Below the pieces are notes generated by a model. The model was not told the DNA's origin. It made no database searches and saw nothing but the letters and a program-made list of their open reading frames with translations. Below, in pieces: positions 35,550-48,550 of a DNA stretch of 64,000 nt. A program made the position numbers and the translations under genes. The DNA is from Congeria kusceri (Eukaryota; Mollusca; Bivalvia; Myida; Dreissenidae), in the NCBI GenBank assembly GCA_027627225.1, contig CM051024.1, forward strand, positions 80,755,204-80,819,203, written 5' to 3'. Each line of letters opens with the position of its first letter. The stretch's first letter is position 1.

Positions 35550-37100
35550 CTAACAGACTGTGAAGTCACAGTTTATTAACAAACATACATATTTATGGGT
35601 GTAGTCGTTTAACAAGGTGTTTTGTAAAAAAAAGTACAAGGTATGTACAGAAAATAGTTAGTAACTGTCAGTAACTTGAGGTTGCCCGATACGATGGCGA
35701 AATCTCTGTTTGGCTTTGGCTTTGGTTTTTGTTTCTAACCAGTATGTCTGTAGTCGACGTGATATTATATATGTAATAACTATGCGTATGCTTGTCGTTA
35801 AACATCAAACGTCTAACATTAAGCAATGTCTCGCCTATTACTTCCGGTTACCGCTTCCAGTACCAAGCCTTTAACCACACTTCCCATAACCAATTCCTGT
35901 ACCACGTTACGACCCTTATGTCTTGTACTACTGCTTCCACGTCCCGGCCTTTACTGCTTGTGACGATTGGTCATGGTCTGCCGTCCTGTGACGATTAAGT
36001 TGCGTCAACGTCGTATAACGTTACCCGCGATATGTGGCCCTTGTTCCTGTAACACAATTACATCAAATCGACCCCAATCCCCCCTCCTCAGCGATTTAAT
36101 AGTACAATAACTCTCATTTTTTTCTAGCATGTATGCAGGGCAATTAGTCCATTTTTGCGTTGCATTAGTTTGAGGCTAAATAAACACAATAGAGTAGAAT
36201 ATTGGTCATGATTTTCGTACAAGACGATATTAAAATTAGTTAATCCATTATGTTTAAATGAATGAATAATTATAAGTCGCAATAACATTGAGGTGTGACA
36301 GAATACAGGCGTGTCCTTAAGGAGCATACCGCCATTCATAATATAGAATAGTCATTGTCAGCAATTTTAGTTGTTATGGTACCACATATGCGAACAGAGC
36401 ACACATTATATGACAGCGAAATTTACCAGATGGTTAGTTAAATGAACACCTATTAAATAATATAGAAAAAGAGCGTATGTGTAACATGTGAGGGTGTTCC
36501 CAAGTATTATACTATAATATTATTTAGCGTCTTTCGGATTTCTTATATTGTACTCACAAAAAAACTTAATTTATATGTAATTCAAGTAAAAAAAACTTAT
36601 AATTCAAAGCCTTTGCTTAGTACCAGTCTGCCTATTTCGAACGTATTTTTTTAGTTTCAACACACAATTCATTCTATTTTAGTCGTTAAAACAAAGGGAT
36701 GCCTACGAGTAGTCCAAAATCTGTAACAGTTACATCATTTCTACAAAAGTACTTTGAATTATCAAGTTCAAAATATAATTAGGAACAATGCTAGATTTTC
36801 TACACATCATTTATAATGCAAACATAAAACAAACACCAAAGAGTCGCATGAAATGGAGAATCTAAATCTAGAGCATCATAAAGGTGTATAAGAAGTATGG
36901 AGTCGATGGAGGCGCATGCTTAGGCGCTTGCTTAGGTGCTTGCTTAGGCTCTGGCTTGGTAAATCCGAATACCGTTGAAATATTTGTTTTGTTGTGATTC
37001 ATGATAGACTCAAACATTGTGCGTACAGAATCTGAGGGGTAAACTTGATCAACACCTTATCACTCAATGGTTTTAGCATAGAAACACCATCGTAGATATG
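35550..37100. other. Stretch without a recognised gene
   Basis: Only a small repeat of GCTTGCTTAGG(C/T)GCTT at about 36,915-36,955 is visible. No open frame has a recognisable product. Confidence 0.5.
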
Positions 37101-37120
37101 GACAAAATTTATTCACCACT

Positions 37121-37890
37121 TTATATCCTTCGTAAATTCTTGATTGAACTCGATCTTATGTTCTTTTCAAGCCACATTAACATGTGTGAAATGAAAACAG
37201 GACTTTGTTTCCAAACAAGTGACTGCAGTTGACGTTTGGAGGCCGATCTCCTGCAAACTACTTCCGAAAGTAAGGAACGAACTTCTTCAAAACGTTCACG
37301 AGTTATCCGTAACTTCATTCGCTCAGAATCCTGTAGGACCCCGAGAAATACCATGAAGGATGAGGGTGTACAAGACTTCTTCACTTTCTCCTGTGCGCCA
37401 ACGAGGCTCAACGTGTAAGAAACCGTACGGAACGAGGGTCACGCGCGCGTCGGAACATCGGCGCTACCAAAGTCGTCTAAATAGTTCACACAGTGTACAT
37501 TTTGCAGCGACAGGATGTACCAAATCATGGACGTTTCTCGGTGGTATATGAAAGCTGCTGAACCTTATCCAAACGGAAGAGCGCAGCCTATGTAGATTTT
37601 ACCGCGCCATTTTACAGAAAGCAAATGAATGTCGACGTATATCTGCCGGTATGCACGCGATAAATCCGTCTTAAACATCAACGCTCGAACTCCGTGCTGA
37701 TGAACTATATTCACTAAAGTATCGACAGTAGGAAACGTTTAATTTCCTCTTCTTAATATTAGTATTGTAATATTCTGCTGTTAACAGAGGTTAACTCTGG
37801 CCAACTCAAATCGACCTTAACTCTCCGACTAGTTTCATCTTTGGGCTAGTTTTTCAATGGCGAAAAGTCTAGATCACAACAAAGCGGTTT
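37121..37890 (-). pseudogene. DIRS-like (tyrosine recombinase) retroelement RT fragment
   Basis: Read on the minus strand from about 37,870: a VKVDLSWPE..SVN segment, TFPTVDTLVNIVHQHGVRAL, then MFKTDLSRAYRQIYVD (RT box with catalytic Asp). IGCALPFG is interrupted by a TAA, and NVHCVNYLDDFGSADVPTRA (YLDD-type box) follows. After a frame change comes FMVFLGVLQDSERMKLRITR with RSASKRQLQSLV (37,411-37,121). This order is typical of DIRS-type RT. Stops and frameshifts make it a pseudogene. No tyrosine recombinase, gag or split direct repeats were found nearby. Confidence 0.75.
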
Positions 37891-38775
37891 CCTGTCAAAT
37901 GAAACAATCATAGCTCTGTGATTCTAGTCAGTGTTTATAAACGTATCCACGTCTAGTGGGTAATTTATAGCAACTTTATTATTCACACAGGCAGAAGCTG
38001 TTGAAGTATCTTTGCAATACCCAACCACACTCAAGAAAATCACATTATCTTCATATTCGAATATTCGACCTTAAATAAGCAATAATCCATTTAGTGTGCA
38101 AAGGTACTCTCACACCTTTGAAATTCGGAACACCAGACTTATATACTGCATCATGAAGATGAAGAATGTCTGCACTTTCTTGAGATTCCGAACTAAACGT
38201 GACATCACGAACTTCAACGTCACACTAACTAAACGACTGATAAAGACGCCAAAAGGGTGATTATTTATGATTCAAATAAGAGGGAAAATGTAGCCTTCCG
38301 TAATATATGTTTTAAATCTTGCTCTAACACTTTGATTATTGACCGCAGGCCAGGTTTAGACAAAAGTTCACCACAATCTGGTTTTTTAACGTGACATATG
38401 ATACTTGTTACAAGTAGCCAGGCGCTGGTACGGGTTTTTGTTAGTGAAAATATCGTTTCCTATTGTGGAATGCTATTTTAACGTATTTGTCCTAAACCAT
38501 TTTAAATCGCGACTGTGTTTATCAGAAAAATACCAAGAACAATGTATTTAATTTCATAAGATCATACAAAGATAAATTAAAGTCTCATTTGTTTATCTTG
38601 CAAAGTTTTTTTTCTTCACATTTGCTTTATCGTCCATTTAAGTATTCACTTTGGAAAAATAAGTATTCAAGGAATGGTATGAAATTTCAAAGATTTATAC
38701 AATGTACGTCCTGAAATACTTTGTAATCACTAATTTAGAAGCTAGTAGGACCCGAGACACACATATTCATATTAT
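37890..38775. other. Stretch without a recognised gene, left of copy B
   Basis: It may contain further decayed parts of the DIRS-like element, but I cannot align any motif with confidence. The duplication begins near 38,776. Confidence 0.45.
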
Positions 38776-39132
38776 CGGTATTTCCAATCCTTTAATTATC
38801 CTTTCTACATTTTTAAAATGCAGAGACATATAATTACACTTTAATAACAGCTAACATCATTCAATCATGCATTATTATATTCACATCTAGATTCCTCCAT
38901 TGGATATATCTACAATAAAAGTCCGCATTATTATGAGCCTATTAATCAAATCAATTATTACTAAACATGTAATACTTCAAAGGGGCCTGTTAATTTTCAA
39001 AATGTGTGTCACTTACTCCAAAAAGAAAGGTACATTTTATATAAAGAAACAAAATAAGTTCAAATAACACAACGGACACAGAAATATATTGGAAACACAG
39101 TGTCTTTGATGAATAACAACCAAATGAAATTC

Positions 39133-39634
39133 TTAAAGGGACTATGTCGTCTAAAACGGCCCCAAGGTGGCAATTTCTTTAAAAAATCTGAAATTTATAT
39201 ATTAATATTGGCATATTATAACGGTTAAAACAGGGTATATACAATGGGAAAATAGTTTACTCATATTCTTAGATAAAAATCAACTTATAATATGTGTTTT
39301 GTTTGTTTGGCCCTTTTCCTGTTTCCATTTTGACGTCGGAATTAGGAGCATTTTATATATCCATAGATACACACAATTCTTTACCAAGCATGATAGCGCA
39401 GTTGGTTAAAGCTCTGTCTACTGTCATTTCTTCGTATATCTCCAAAGTCGTGAATTCGATACCCACTCGGGATTTCAATTTTTTCAGACGATATTGCTAA
39501 TTTGTTTTTATCAAATATCTTATTGTTAATTATATTTTTTTATTTAACGCGCATGTCTAAATATAGCGCATTACTATCATATAAAATGAATTTATGAATA
39601 TGAAGCAAATCTTTCGTTGACATAGTCACTTTAA
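39133..39634 (+). mobile_element. TTAA-flanked element M1, copy B
   Basis: This is the duplicate of 357-859, with TTAA at 39,133-39,136 and 39,631-39,634. It has the same A-box and B-box spacing (B-box here GAATTCGATACCC, one change from copy A). Confidence 0.7.
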
Positions 39635-39904
39635 AACAATAAATCGTTTCGAACTATTCTCGTCGGTGTATCACTTTCATAGCGTAAACATTACACACCA
39701 TGTATAGTATGTATTTTGATACCGGAGGTTGTATGCTTGAGTCCCGGCAGAGGCAATTCTTTTTACTTTATTAGTTTCTTTATATCAATTTTTCTTTTTG
39801 GATAGTCCAGATGATGTGATTTTTTTTCATTTAAGGCATTAAATGATTTTTTTTAATACGAAAACATATGTGAATAAGGTATTTATATTGCTTAATACTG
39901 CAAA

Positions 39905-40070
39905 TGGTATTGAATGAGTATCCCTTTCGCAATGTTTATGGCGATTGTCATAAATATGATCAGTCCATATGGAGCATATTGCTCTACCGTGCATACGGCT
40001 ATGAACTTTAAACGCATGCAAAGATATGAACGAGAATGTTGGAAATTACCTTGGCTTCAGATAAATTTAT
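39905..40070 (+). pseudogene. DUF1647 last-exon remnant, copy B
   Basis: This is the duplicate of 1,103-1,268, with the same internal deletion and early TGA. It keeps ATATGGAGCATATTGC and TTGGCTTCAGATAAATTTAT, closer to the parent exon at 27,402-27,893 than copy A is. About 180 bases upstream, copy B also keeps GGAGGTTGTATGCTTGAGTC, which copy A has lost. Confidence 0.8.
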
Positions 40071-40418
40071 GCATAGGTTGAATGCAATAAACCAGAAGCA
40101 AATTAATTGGTATAAAATTGAAACTGCATACAACTATTTGAAGGATATTATATGTACCTGCCAGACACATTTATCAAGTATGGTGAAAGAAACAAATCAT
40201 ACGTTAGCTTTTTTTTAGTCTAATATACAGTATGTTAAAATGTTCTATTGTTCCCAAACTCTGTCTTAAAAGAGGGACATTTTGCCTTGAAAGTTATCCA
40301 GTTTCTTAATATTTGTCTTCTTTTGTGGTTTGATGAGAATTTTGTCAGAACTCTCATATATACCTGATAGGCCAGAATGTTTAATAATATGTATATTCAA
40401 TAAAAAATCAACATCAGT

Positions 40419-40942
40419 TTAAAGGGACTATGTCGTCGAAAAGGGCCTCAAGGTGGGGGGGGGGGCAATTTCTTTTAAAAATCTGAAATATAAGATAATA
40501 ATACTGGCATATAATAACGGTTAAAAAGATTATATATAATGGGAAAAGAGAGTGAGGTAAAAATCAATTAATAATATAGGTTTGTTTGTTCGACCAAAAT
40601 CAATAAATAATATAGGTTTGTTTGTTTACATTTTGACGTCAGAACTATAAGTTTTGTGTATAAACATACTTAACACACGTATCCATACAAAGCTGAATAG
40701 CACAGTTGATTAAAGTGCTGTCTACTGTAATTTATTCACATGGCTTCTAAGTCGTGAGTTCGATACACGCTCGGGGTTTAATTTTTTTTAACCTTTCCTT
40801 ATTTGTTTTTATCAACTGTCTCATTATGTATGATAGTTTTATTACTTATTCAATTCACATGTCTTAGTATAGCCAATTTCTATCATATATAATAATTTCT
40901 AGTGCAAAAGAAAACCAATTTTTCGTTGACATAGTCCGTTTA
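40419..40942 (+). mobile_element. TTAA-flanked element M2, copy B
   Basis: This is the duplicate of 1,615-2,156, with TTAA at 40,419-40,422 and 40,939-40,942. Its B-box region keeps GTGAGTTCGATACACGC, which is decayed in copy A. So the copy B tRNA-like module is the better preserved. Confidence 0.7.
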
Positions 40943-40987
40943 ACTTGTAATTTTCTAATTTGTGAATACATGTGATTACACAACAGT

Positions 40988-41767
40988 TCTTAAAAGCGGT
41001 AATCATTATGTTTGTTTGCGTTTCAATTTGTATTTTGACAACAATTCGTGGAATAGTTTTCGACTTCACTATACCGGTCAGATTCGCATGCTTTCCAATG
41101 CAATTTAATGCGTATTGTTTTGCTTTGTATTTGTATAAAATATTGGAAACAATTTGTAATGGATACAATAAAAAATGTTTAGGTATATAAAACTGTATGT
41201 TGTTGTAGTCATATAGCCTAATTGCATTGTGTTCTTTGCTCCTTCCATAACACTGTTGTTGTAAATACAGATTCGTCCTATTTGTGTGTTCCGAACACAA
41301 TGATAATAACTTCTCAATTATGCTTAAAGAACCTAATCAGTACCAATGATTGAATTTACGAAGTCGACATAAGCACATGATCTATAAAAAATATACACCA
41401 TTCCAGCGGGATATAATGTTCACATAATCATAAGTCATTAAAGCTGTAGCCTGGCATGCGGAACATCATTGTTTTAAATGATCATTATTTAATTCGTCGG
41501 AATACCTGACTCGTTTGGTTTTGTAGTAACTGCCATCTAACCTGTAATTAAAATTAATTTTGAAATCAGCTCACTGAACGAATATCACTTTTTATACGAA
41601 CAAGATATAAACGAACATTATCGCTGACCGGACATTACGAACTGTTTTTTTTTTAAATAAATATCCAAAATAAACGCTTACCGATGGACAGAATTCTAGG
41701 GTTTATGGATATTATCTGGAAAAAGAGTAAGTTTCTTTGACTTTAATATATATCACACTGGTTTCGG
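40988..41767 (+). other. Copy-B-only block 1 (about 780 bp)
   Basis: It interrupts the ACAACAG / TAACTGTCTC junction seen at about 2,201 in copy A. Its right half (41,510-41,760) is a diverged relative of 10,090-10,345. That ends in a short frame (MDRILGFMDIIWKK) followed by AGTAAGT, which could be an old first exon with donor. There is no TIR, poly(A) or clear target duplication, so it may equally be sequence deleted from copy A. A minus-strand open stretch of 133 codons here is not recognised. Confidence 0.5.
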
Positions 41768-41960
41768 TAACTGTCTCTTCGCCATCTCTTAAGCCAACAT
41801 CGGCCATTGCATGATGAGGTGTCTACACAACACGCATAAATACATTGTATGCCAGTTCATTTCCTTAAGATTCTAACATTTATAACATTTGTATATATTG
41901 TATGATAGTTATGCAACGTTTGGACGTATAGTATGACAATAATAACATGTTTGTTCAGCT

Positions 41961-44098
41961 TAAATATGCTCCTATAAAAGATACATTTTACCATGTGAAT
42001 ATAAGGGATGCATTATTGTCTGAACATTGCAGTTTTTGTCGCATCGTCTGTGACCATATAGTGTAAGGTACAGTCACAAGATACATATAGAATTTGTAAA
42101 TATTTATGAGAACATTCACATAAATAACTATCGTGAAATTATTACAGTTTATATTTAAAAGCGAACTATGTTTAATATTCTAAGTTCTATGATATTTGAG
42201 GGCAACCTTAAAATTCAGTAATTGTGGATTCTCATACTTAGGCAACGTAGCGTGTAAACAGCATATCATCCAAATAATTATTATCTCGAAACAGTAACAC
42301 CTTTTTTATTAAACATTGTGTATAGCTTTGGACAAAATCTTGCTCAAAAATCGCGTACTATTAAACAATTGAGTGACCTCAATGTTCAGTATCGAACGTT
42401 CTGTTTTCGAAGTGTAGACCATATCTAAAAGGTTTGATTAAGTGCTTATTTGCTGGGTAAGGTACTCCTTTTTTCCGGTTAAGAATTTTTTCAAGTATAG
42501 AACTAACCTTTTTTAAACAGATTTAACCATGATATTAAATTATTATTAATTATTAATTGAAAAGATTTTATATAAATTACATAGAGTAATTTACAGGCCC
42601 CGAATCCTCAAAAATACTAAGGTATGTGTTAACAGGATAAGCTTAACCTTACTAGTTTTATTGTCCACTAGTTTGTTTGTTTGTTTGTTTATTTTATTAA
42701 TAGTTTTCGCTGTTTTTAACAGCAGTTCAGTCATATCACGGCGGTCTTTTAACCTACTCACACTTTTCCTGGGCACGCTTAGCCGATCTAAGCGGTTTAC
42801 CAGTAGTTATTGCACTTACCCATGCCAGTAACCGACAACTGCCCTACTTGAATCAGAAGTAGGGGAGAATGGCCGTAGAAATAATTTCAGGACCAATCCC
42901 CACACAAGAGTGCATTATTAATATTGTAATGACTTAATACATTTTGAATTGAATTTATGTCATATAATCGCAACAAATGATACATAGTGTTGTTACATCA
43001 ATTTTAAAATGACAATTTAATGGATAAGATAAAAGATTTAAGCCTGTTATCCTTAAGAAAATTCGAGAAATCGGACCCAGACGATTAATCTTTGAGGCTT
43101 AATGACAAAGCTATTACAACTGCCATCAAAGCGGTCCACGATATCGAATTTCTTTTGTAAGTTTAAAATGACAACTGCCTTGATTTATGTACCTAGATTT
43201 AAAATATGTCATGAAATTGTTTGATAAATAAACTCTTCTGAATCATGATTGAAATTAAAAATGAAAACCCTATTTTGGACGTTTGTTGCTTATTCTTACG
43301 ATCCGAATATTTCTCAGATTGAGACATTAAGTAGTTTAAAAGCTTACTTATGTGCCTGCCATGACATTTCAATCCCAAAGTCAGAGAGGCACTCAACGCA
43401 TGTCCCAATATGTAAGTGTTGTTACGAGTATCGTGAGTTCGACCCATTAATTTGACATTTCCCTGATGAAACATACTCGAAAGTGTCTTAACAGTCATCA
43501 AACATTTGACACACAACAAAAAAAAGACTGGAGTAAGAGAGATTACCGATCAAATGTTTATTAATACCAAGAAATGAAAGAACGTTTTGTCATATAGAAT
43601 CTACATATTTTCCAATGCATATACACTTTTTAATTTAAGGAGACATAATGACAGTCTGAAACTACATATATTCTTAGACTTCTAGTTCGAATCATATGAT
43701 TAAATCAAACATAACTTTATATTTCTTATACGTCTAATTCGCGGTCGGGCTAATAGATCAAAACGCCCCGACAAATACCTTAAATATTGTATATAAATGT
43801 CTACATCTTGAAATGATATAATTTTCAGTAAAGCTCGGCGGTGACCTACATCGGAGAAAAAGTCGACAGCAGTGTGAAGAATGCAGAATGCGTTTCAAGC
43901 AGGCCAGTATAAGCGCGGTACTATTGTTCATCGAATAGGCCCTCATAACAATGTCTGTTATCATACCACTATGCTGATATCGGCCTGATACAAAGGTGCC
44001 TGATATATTTTGTATATCAGGTCACTAGCGTTTATATCAGTCAATGCTTGGAGGTACGTCTAATTCTTCGGAATCAACTATAAAGTCAACAGTTTCAG
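41961..44098 (+). other. Copy-B-only block 2 (about 2.1 kb), deleted from copy A
   Basis: It starts after TTTGTTCAG (also at 2,388 in copy A) and ends where AATATATCAGATTCAAC resumes. The last 130 bases (43,965-44,098) are matched by inverted copy C contiguous with repeat R. So this sequence is ancestral and copy A has a deletion. It contains a B-box-like GTGAGTTCGACCC (43,433-43,445) and no recognised gene. Confidence 0.65.
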
Positions 44099-44880
44099 TA
44101 AAAATATATCAGATTCAACAAAACAAACAATTTGATACCAAGAACATATATAGTTTATTATTTTTAATCGTCATCAATCACAAAATTTTATTTTTTTAAA
44201 TATTCACATAAACCCGCACATTGGTATTGATATGACGTCATCTATGGAACAATAAATCATCCATACAAATTTATTTCAATACATTCATAATAAATGCACT
44301 AAAAGTCACTACACAGCATCAGTTTATGTTGAACCAAAAACATTATTACCAAAAATTGAACACACTATAGTCAAATACTGTAAATATTGACACGATCTTG
44401 GAAATGTCAAATTCAATACATAACTCCAAACTGGCGTCTCCAAACAATTCGGCGTTGTTTGTTCTCCGAGAAAATTGATCGTTGCAATCCATTTCAGTTC
44501 GCATTTCCAGTATTTTATGAATGAGCATGCGTGTAATCTATGTATTTGTAGTGAAAACAGTTCACTTATCATTACGAAATGTTAATAATAAGGTATTATT
44601 CAGTCAACTTTTAGAAATCCATAACTACATGTACGTAAACGTGTAAAAGTCGGCTCAGCAAAATCAGCGCCGCCCTTAGTTTTTAAATATATAAAAATCA
44701 GCTGGTTTGGTGATATTTTACGAAAAATGTGGTATGATAAATAGTAAAACAGTTACTATCTGGTCTTGTGTAATATATCAGGTTCGGCACGAATAAAATA
44801 ACGGCTCGGCAAGCCTCGCCGTTATATTATTCTAAGCCTCACCTGATATATTACACAAGACCAGACAGTAACCTGTTATT
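44099..44880 (+). repeat. Dispersed repeat R, copy B, with palindrome at 44,748-44,876
   Basis: It is nearly identical to 2,395-3,175. The palindrome has lost one G in its left arm (AACAGTTACT against AACAGGTTACT in copy A), so the arms are slightly less perfect here. Confidence 0.85.
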
Positions 44881-45804
44881 CTCTATATATCAGTTTTGTA
44901 GTACGGAAGCCCATTAGTGCCCATTTATTTCACTTGTTGTGAGTTATGCCTTATGTCATCTATGCAATGCATTATATATTATATACAGATATCATAGGCA
45001 GGTGAGAGGTATAGTAAATATTGCACCCCGATAAAAGTGATGACAACCGAGGCCGATCATGCCTATGTTTATTTTTATTTTATTATACTGAACAAAAATA
45101 CTGTAATTCAAAGAACAAAACTAGTCGTAAATAGTAAACTAAAGTTTATAATTGGAAAATCAAGCGCTCATCAATTTTGATTTGTCAAATACGTTTTTAT
45201 AAGCGCCTACCGATGATAACTACTAAAAATATATTTCGGAAAACACGAGTTGCTATTATCATGCCAACATGCGGGGTATATTTTGGCCCATGCATGGGGT
45301 ATATTTAAGCTGATACCCCGCCCGGTGTATAGTACTTTCCAACGACATGGCATATTAACATTATGCTGGAATTGGTATATATAATTTTACAATGGCTAAA
45401 CAAAGTGACGTTTAATAACAGGTAATACGTTTAAGTTCTGTGAAAGGCGATAGATCATAGTTGCATGCAAAGACTTTTGCGACCTGGCGCTGCTTCTTTG
45501 GAAAGCGGCTAAACCGTCTACAACTACACACATGCTTCTATTAATTAAACAAGAGTGCCATTGTCACAAAGATACGCCAGTCAAAGAAGCTTTTTTTGCG
45601 GTAAAGATTCACCGAATAAAGAGAAAGAAATCAAAAACTCATAAGGTAAAGTCATGGTATCTGTGCACCTAATTCGTCTCCAAAGCCTCTCTGTGTGGTG
45701 AGTTGAGGTATCAACACTATTACATATATATACAAAAATTTGTAATAAAGACGAAAACATAAAAAAATCCACCAAAACCGGACAAAAATATGCAACGGAC
45801 AATG

Positions 45805-46640
45805 TGAAGGATTCACTTGTTATATTTTACTTTTGACCTTGAATTGTGACCTTGACCTTGGACATACGAACCTGGTTCTTGCGCGTGAAACTCCGACTCA
45901 CCATGCTTTTCTTGTATGCCAAGTTATTTGAACTAGATAACTGTTGGCAACATGTCGAGCTGGTTGTCAAGATAGCAACTTGTATTGTAATTATTTTAAA
46001 TTATTTTTTTACAAACAAATCTTCTCCTTTGACCTCTAAGTGTGACCTTGACCTTTGAGCTTGGGACGACACAGATCTTGCGTGCAACACGTTTCTCCAC
46101 ACGGTGAACTTTTGTTACAATTTATTTTAAAATTCCCTGATGAATGATGAAAGAACAGTAAAAAAAAGCTTTATTATTCCCATATGTGACATTGACCTCT
46201 AAGTGTGACCTTGACCTTTGAGCTAGGGACACATATTTGGCTTGAAACACGCATTCTCTACATGATAAACATTTGTGGCGAGTTAATTTAGGAATCCCCA
46301 AATGAATGATGAATTATCAGTCCGAACAAGCTGTATTATGCCCATATTTGACCTTTGACCTCTAAGTGTGACCTTGACCTTTGAGCACGGATACAGGTCT
46401 TGTGTACAAAACGCCATCATCACATGCTGAACATTTGTGGCAAGATATTAAAATTGCCTGATGAATAGTGAAGTTACAGTCTGGATAAGCTGTAAGATGC
46501 CGATATTTGAAATTTGACCTCTAAGTGTGACCTTGACCTTTGAGCTAGGAACACGGGTCTTGCGTGCCGTCTTTAGATGCTGAACATTTGTGGTAAGTTA
46601 TTTTGCAATTGCCTGATGAATGAGGAGGTTACAGTACGGA
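45805..46640 (+). repeat. GACCTTGACC minisatellite type I, copy B
   Basis: This is the duplicate of 4,100-4,935, with the same unit number and order. Small changes include loss of a few bases near 46,445. Confidence 0.9.
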
Positions 46641-46734
46641 CAAGATCGGAGGGACGCACGCACATACACCGAACGACCATTGTGACAACTAAGACTAGCT
46701 GACCGCAGGTTGGCTCGACAAAAACCATACATAC

Positions 46735-48115
46735 TCGACAAAGATATGCTCCAGACAAAGTGTTATGTACTGATTGCTTAAATTTGAATTGTGTCCTTGA
46801 ATTGTGACCTTGACCTTGGACAAGGGACCTGGTTCTTGCGCGCGACATTTTTCGACTCACCATGCTTGTCACTTCTGCCAAAATACTTGAAAAACAATCC
46901 ATACTGGACAAAGATATGCTCCAGACAAAGTGACATCTATGGATTTCTTAAATTTGACATTTGACCTTGAGTTATGACCTTGACCTTGCACATAAGGACC
47001 TAGTTATTGTGCGCGACACTCCGACTCACCATGCTTGTCACTTATGCCAATCTATTTGAAAATCCATCCATGCTGGACAAAGATATGCTCCGGACAAACT
47101 CTTAAGTATTGATTTCTTATAATTGACTTTTGACCTTGAGTTGTGATCGTGACTTTTGACATAGGACCTGGTTCTGGCATATGGCACTGCACCTCACCAT
47201 GCTTGTCACTCCTGCCAAGTTATTTGAAAATTCATCCATGCTGGACAAAGACATGCTCCGGACAAAGTGTTATGTATTGATTTCATAAATTTGAACTTTG
47301 ACCTTGAATTATGACTTTGACCTTTGACCTTTGACCTTGGGACCTGGTTCTTGCGCGCGACACATCGACTCACTATGCTTGTCTCTGCTGCCAAGTTATT
47401 TGAAAATCCTACCGTGGTGGACAAAGATATGCTCCGGATGATGTGTTTAGGATTGATTTCTTTCATTTGAACTTGACCAAGAATTTTGACCTTGACCTTG
47501 AACCTAGTGACCTGTTTTTTGTGCGCGACACTTCGCCTTACCATGACTGTCACTTCTGCCAAGTTATTTAAAAATCCATCCATGCTGGACAAAGATATGC
47601 TCCGGACAATGTGTTTAGGATTGATTTCTTAAATTTGACCTTTGACGTTGAATTGTGACCTTGACCTTGGACCTAGGGACCTGCTTCTTGCGCGCGACAC
47701 TCCGACTCACCATGCTTGTCACTTCTGCTAAGTCTTTTTAAAATTTATCTATGCTGGACAAAGATATCCTACAAAAAAAATTTATAGGATTGATTTTTTT
47801 AATTTTACCTTTGACCTTTAATTGTGACACTGATCTTAGGTACCAGTTTCTTGTGCGCGACACTCCGCCTCACCATGCTTGTCACTTCTGCCAAGTTATT
47901 TGAAAATCTATCAATGCTTGACAAAGTTATGCTCCGGACAACGTGTGAAGTATTGATTTCTAAAACAATTAACTTTGACACTGAATTTTGACCTTGACCT
48001 TGGACCTAGGGACCTGGTTCTTGCGCGCGACACTCAGTCTCACCATGCTTGTCACTTTGCCCAGTTATTTGAAAATCCATTCATGCAGGACAAAGATATG
48101 CTCCGGAGAAAGTTT
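46735..48115 (+). repeat. GACCTTGACC minisatellite type II, copy B
   Basis: This is the duplicate of 5,040-6,420, with the same eight or so units. Unit number has not changed since the duplication, so the array is not turning over quickly. Open stretches of 112 and 128 codons on the minus strand come from the repeat period. Confidence 0.9.
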
Positions 48116-48236
48116 TTTCCCGCCCAAAATCCCACCAGGGGCATTCCCATAATACGTCACGTTTAAAAGTATCGAAGCCAGCTGTTGATGTTTGCATCAA
48201 TACCATATACAGAGCTGCAACGATTCTATCGATGTA

Positions 48237-48550
48237 TCGATGCATCGATTGTAAATGGTCCGATTCGATTGTCGATACTAAACCAACCAATTTCAAATCC
48301 ATTCTCTTTCATTTAATAAAAAACAAATCTCAACCTACCTATTCTAATTTTTGAGGGAATATAACCTGAAACAAACATTTCTTTTACGCCTGAGTGACCT
48401 CACATAATGACCCCAAATACATATGTGAAGTTTAAATTGAATATCTTTAATAGTTAGAGAGATATGGACTTGTTGCACGCAAACCTTAATCAGAGCATTT
48501 CGCGGACCAATATATATTTTCCTGCTTTTAAAATAACACCTTAAAGATAC
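48237..48550 (+). other. Copy-B-only block 3 (about 312 bp)
   Basis: It begins with alternating ATCGATGTATCGATGCATCG and GTCGATACTAAACCAACC, related to 29,370-29,435. It ends before CCAGTTTCAAAAAAAC, where copy A resumes. The rest has no recognised feature. Insertion versus deletion cannot be decided, but the related sequence elsewhere suggests a dispersed repeat. Confidence 0.55.

Noticed and set aside
40899..41300. 133-codon open frame on the minus strand
   Set aside because: It spans the junction between element M2 and copy-B-only block 1, and has no recognisable motif.
46573..47592. Open frames of 112 and 128 codons on the minus strand in the GACCTTGACC array
   Set aside because: They arise from the tandem repeat period. 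Copy A has equivalents broken at different places, and the residue pattern simply repeats.
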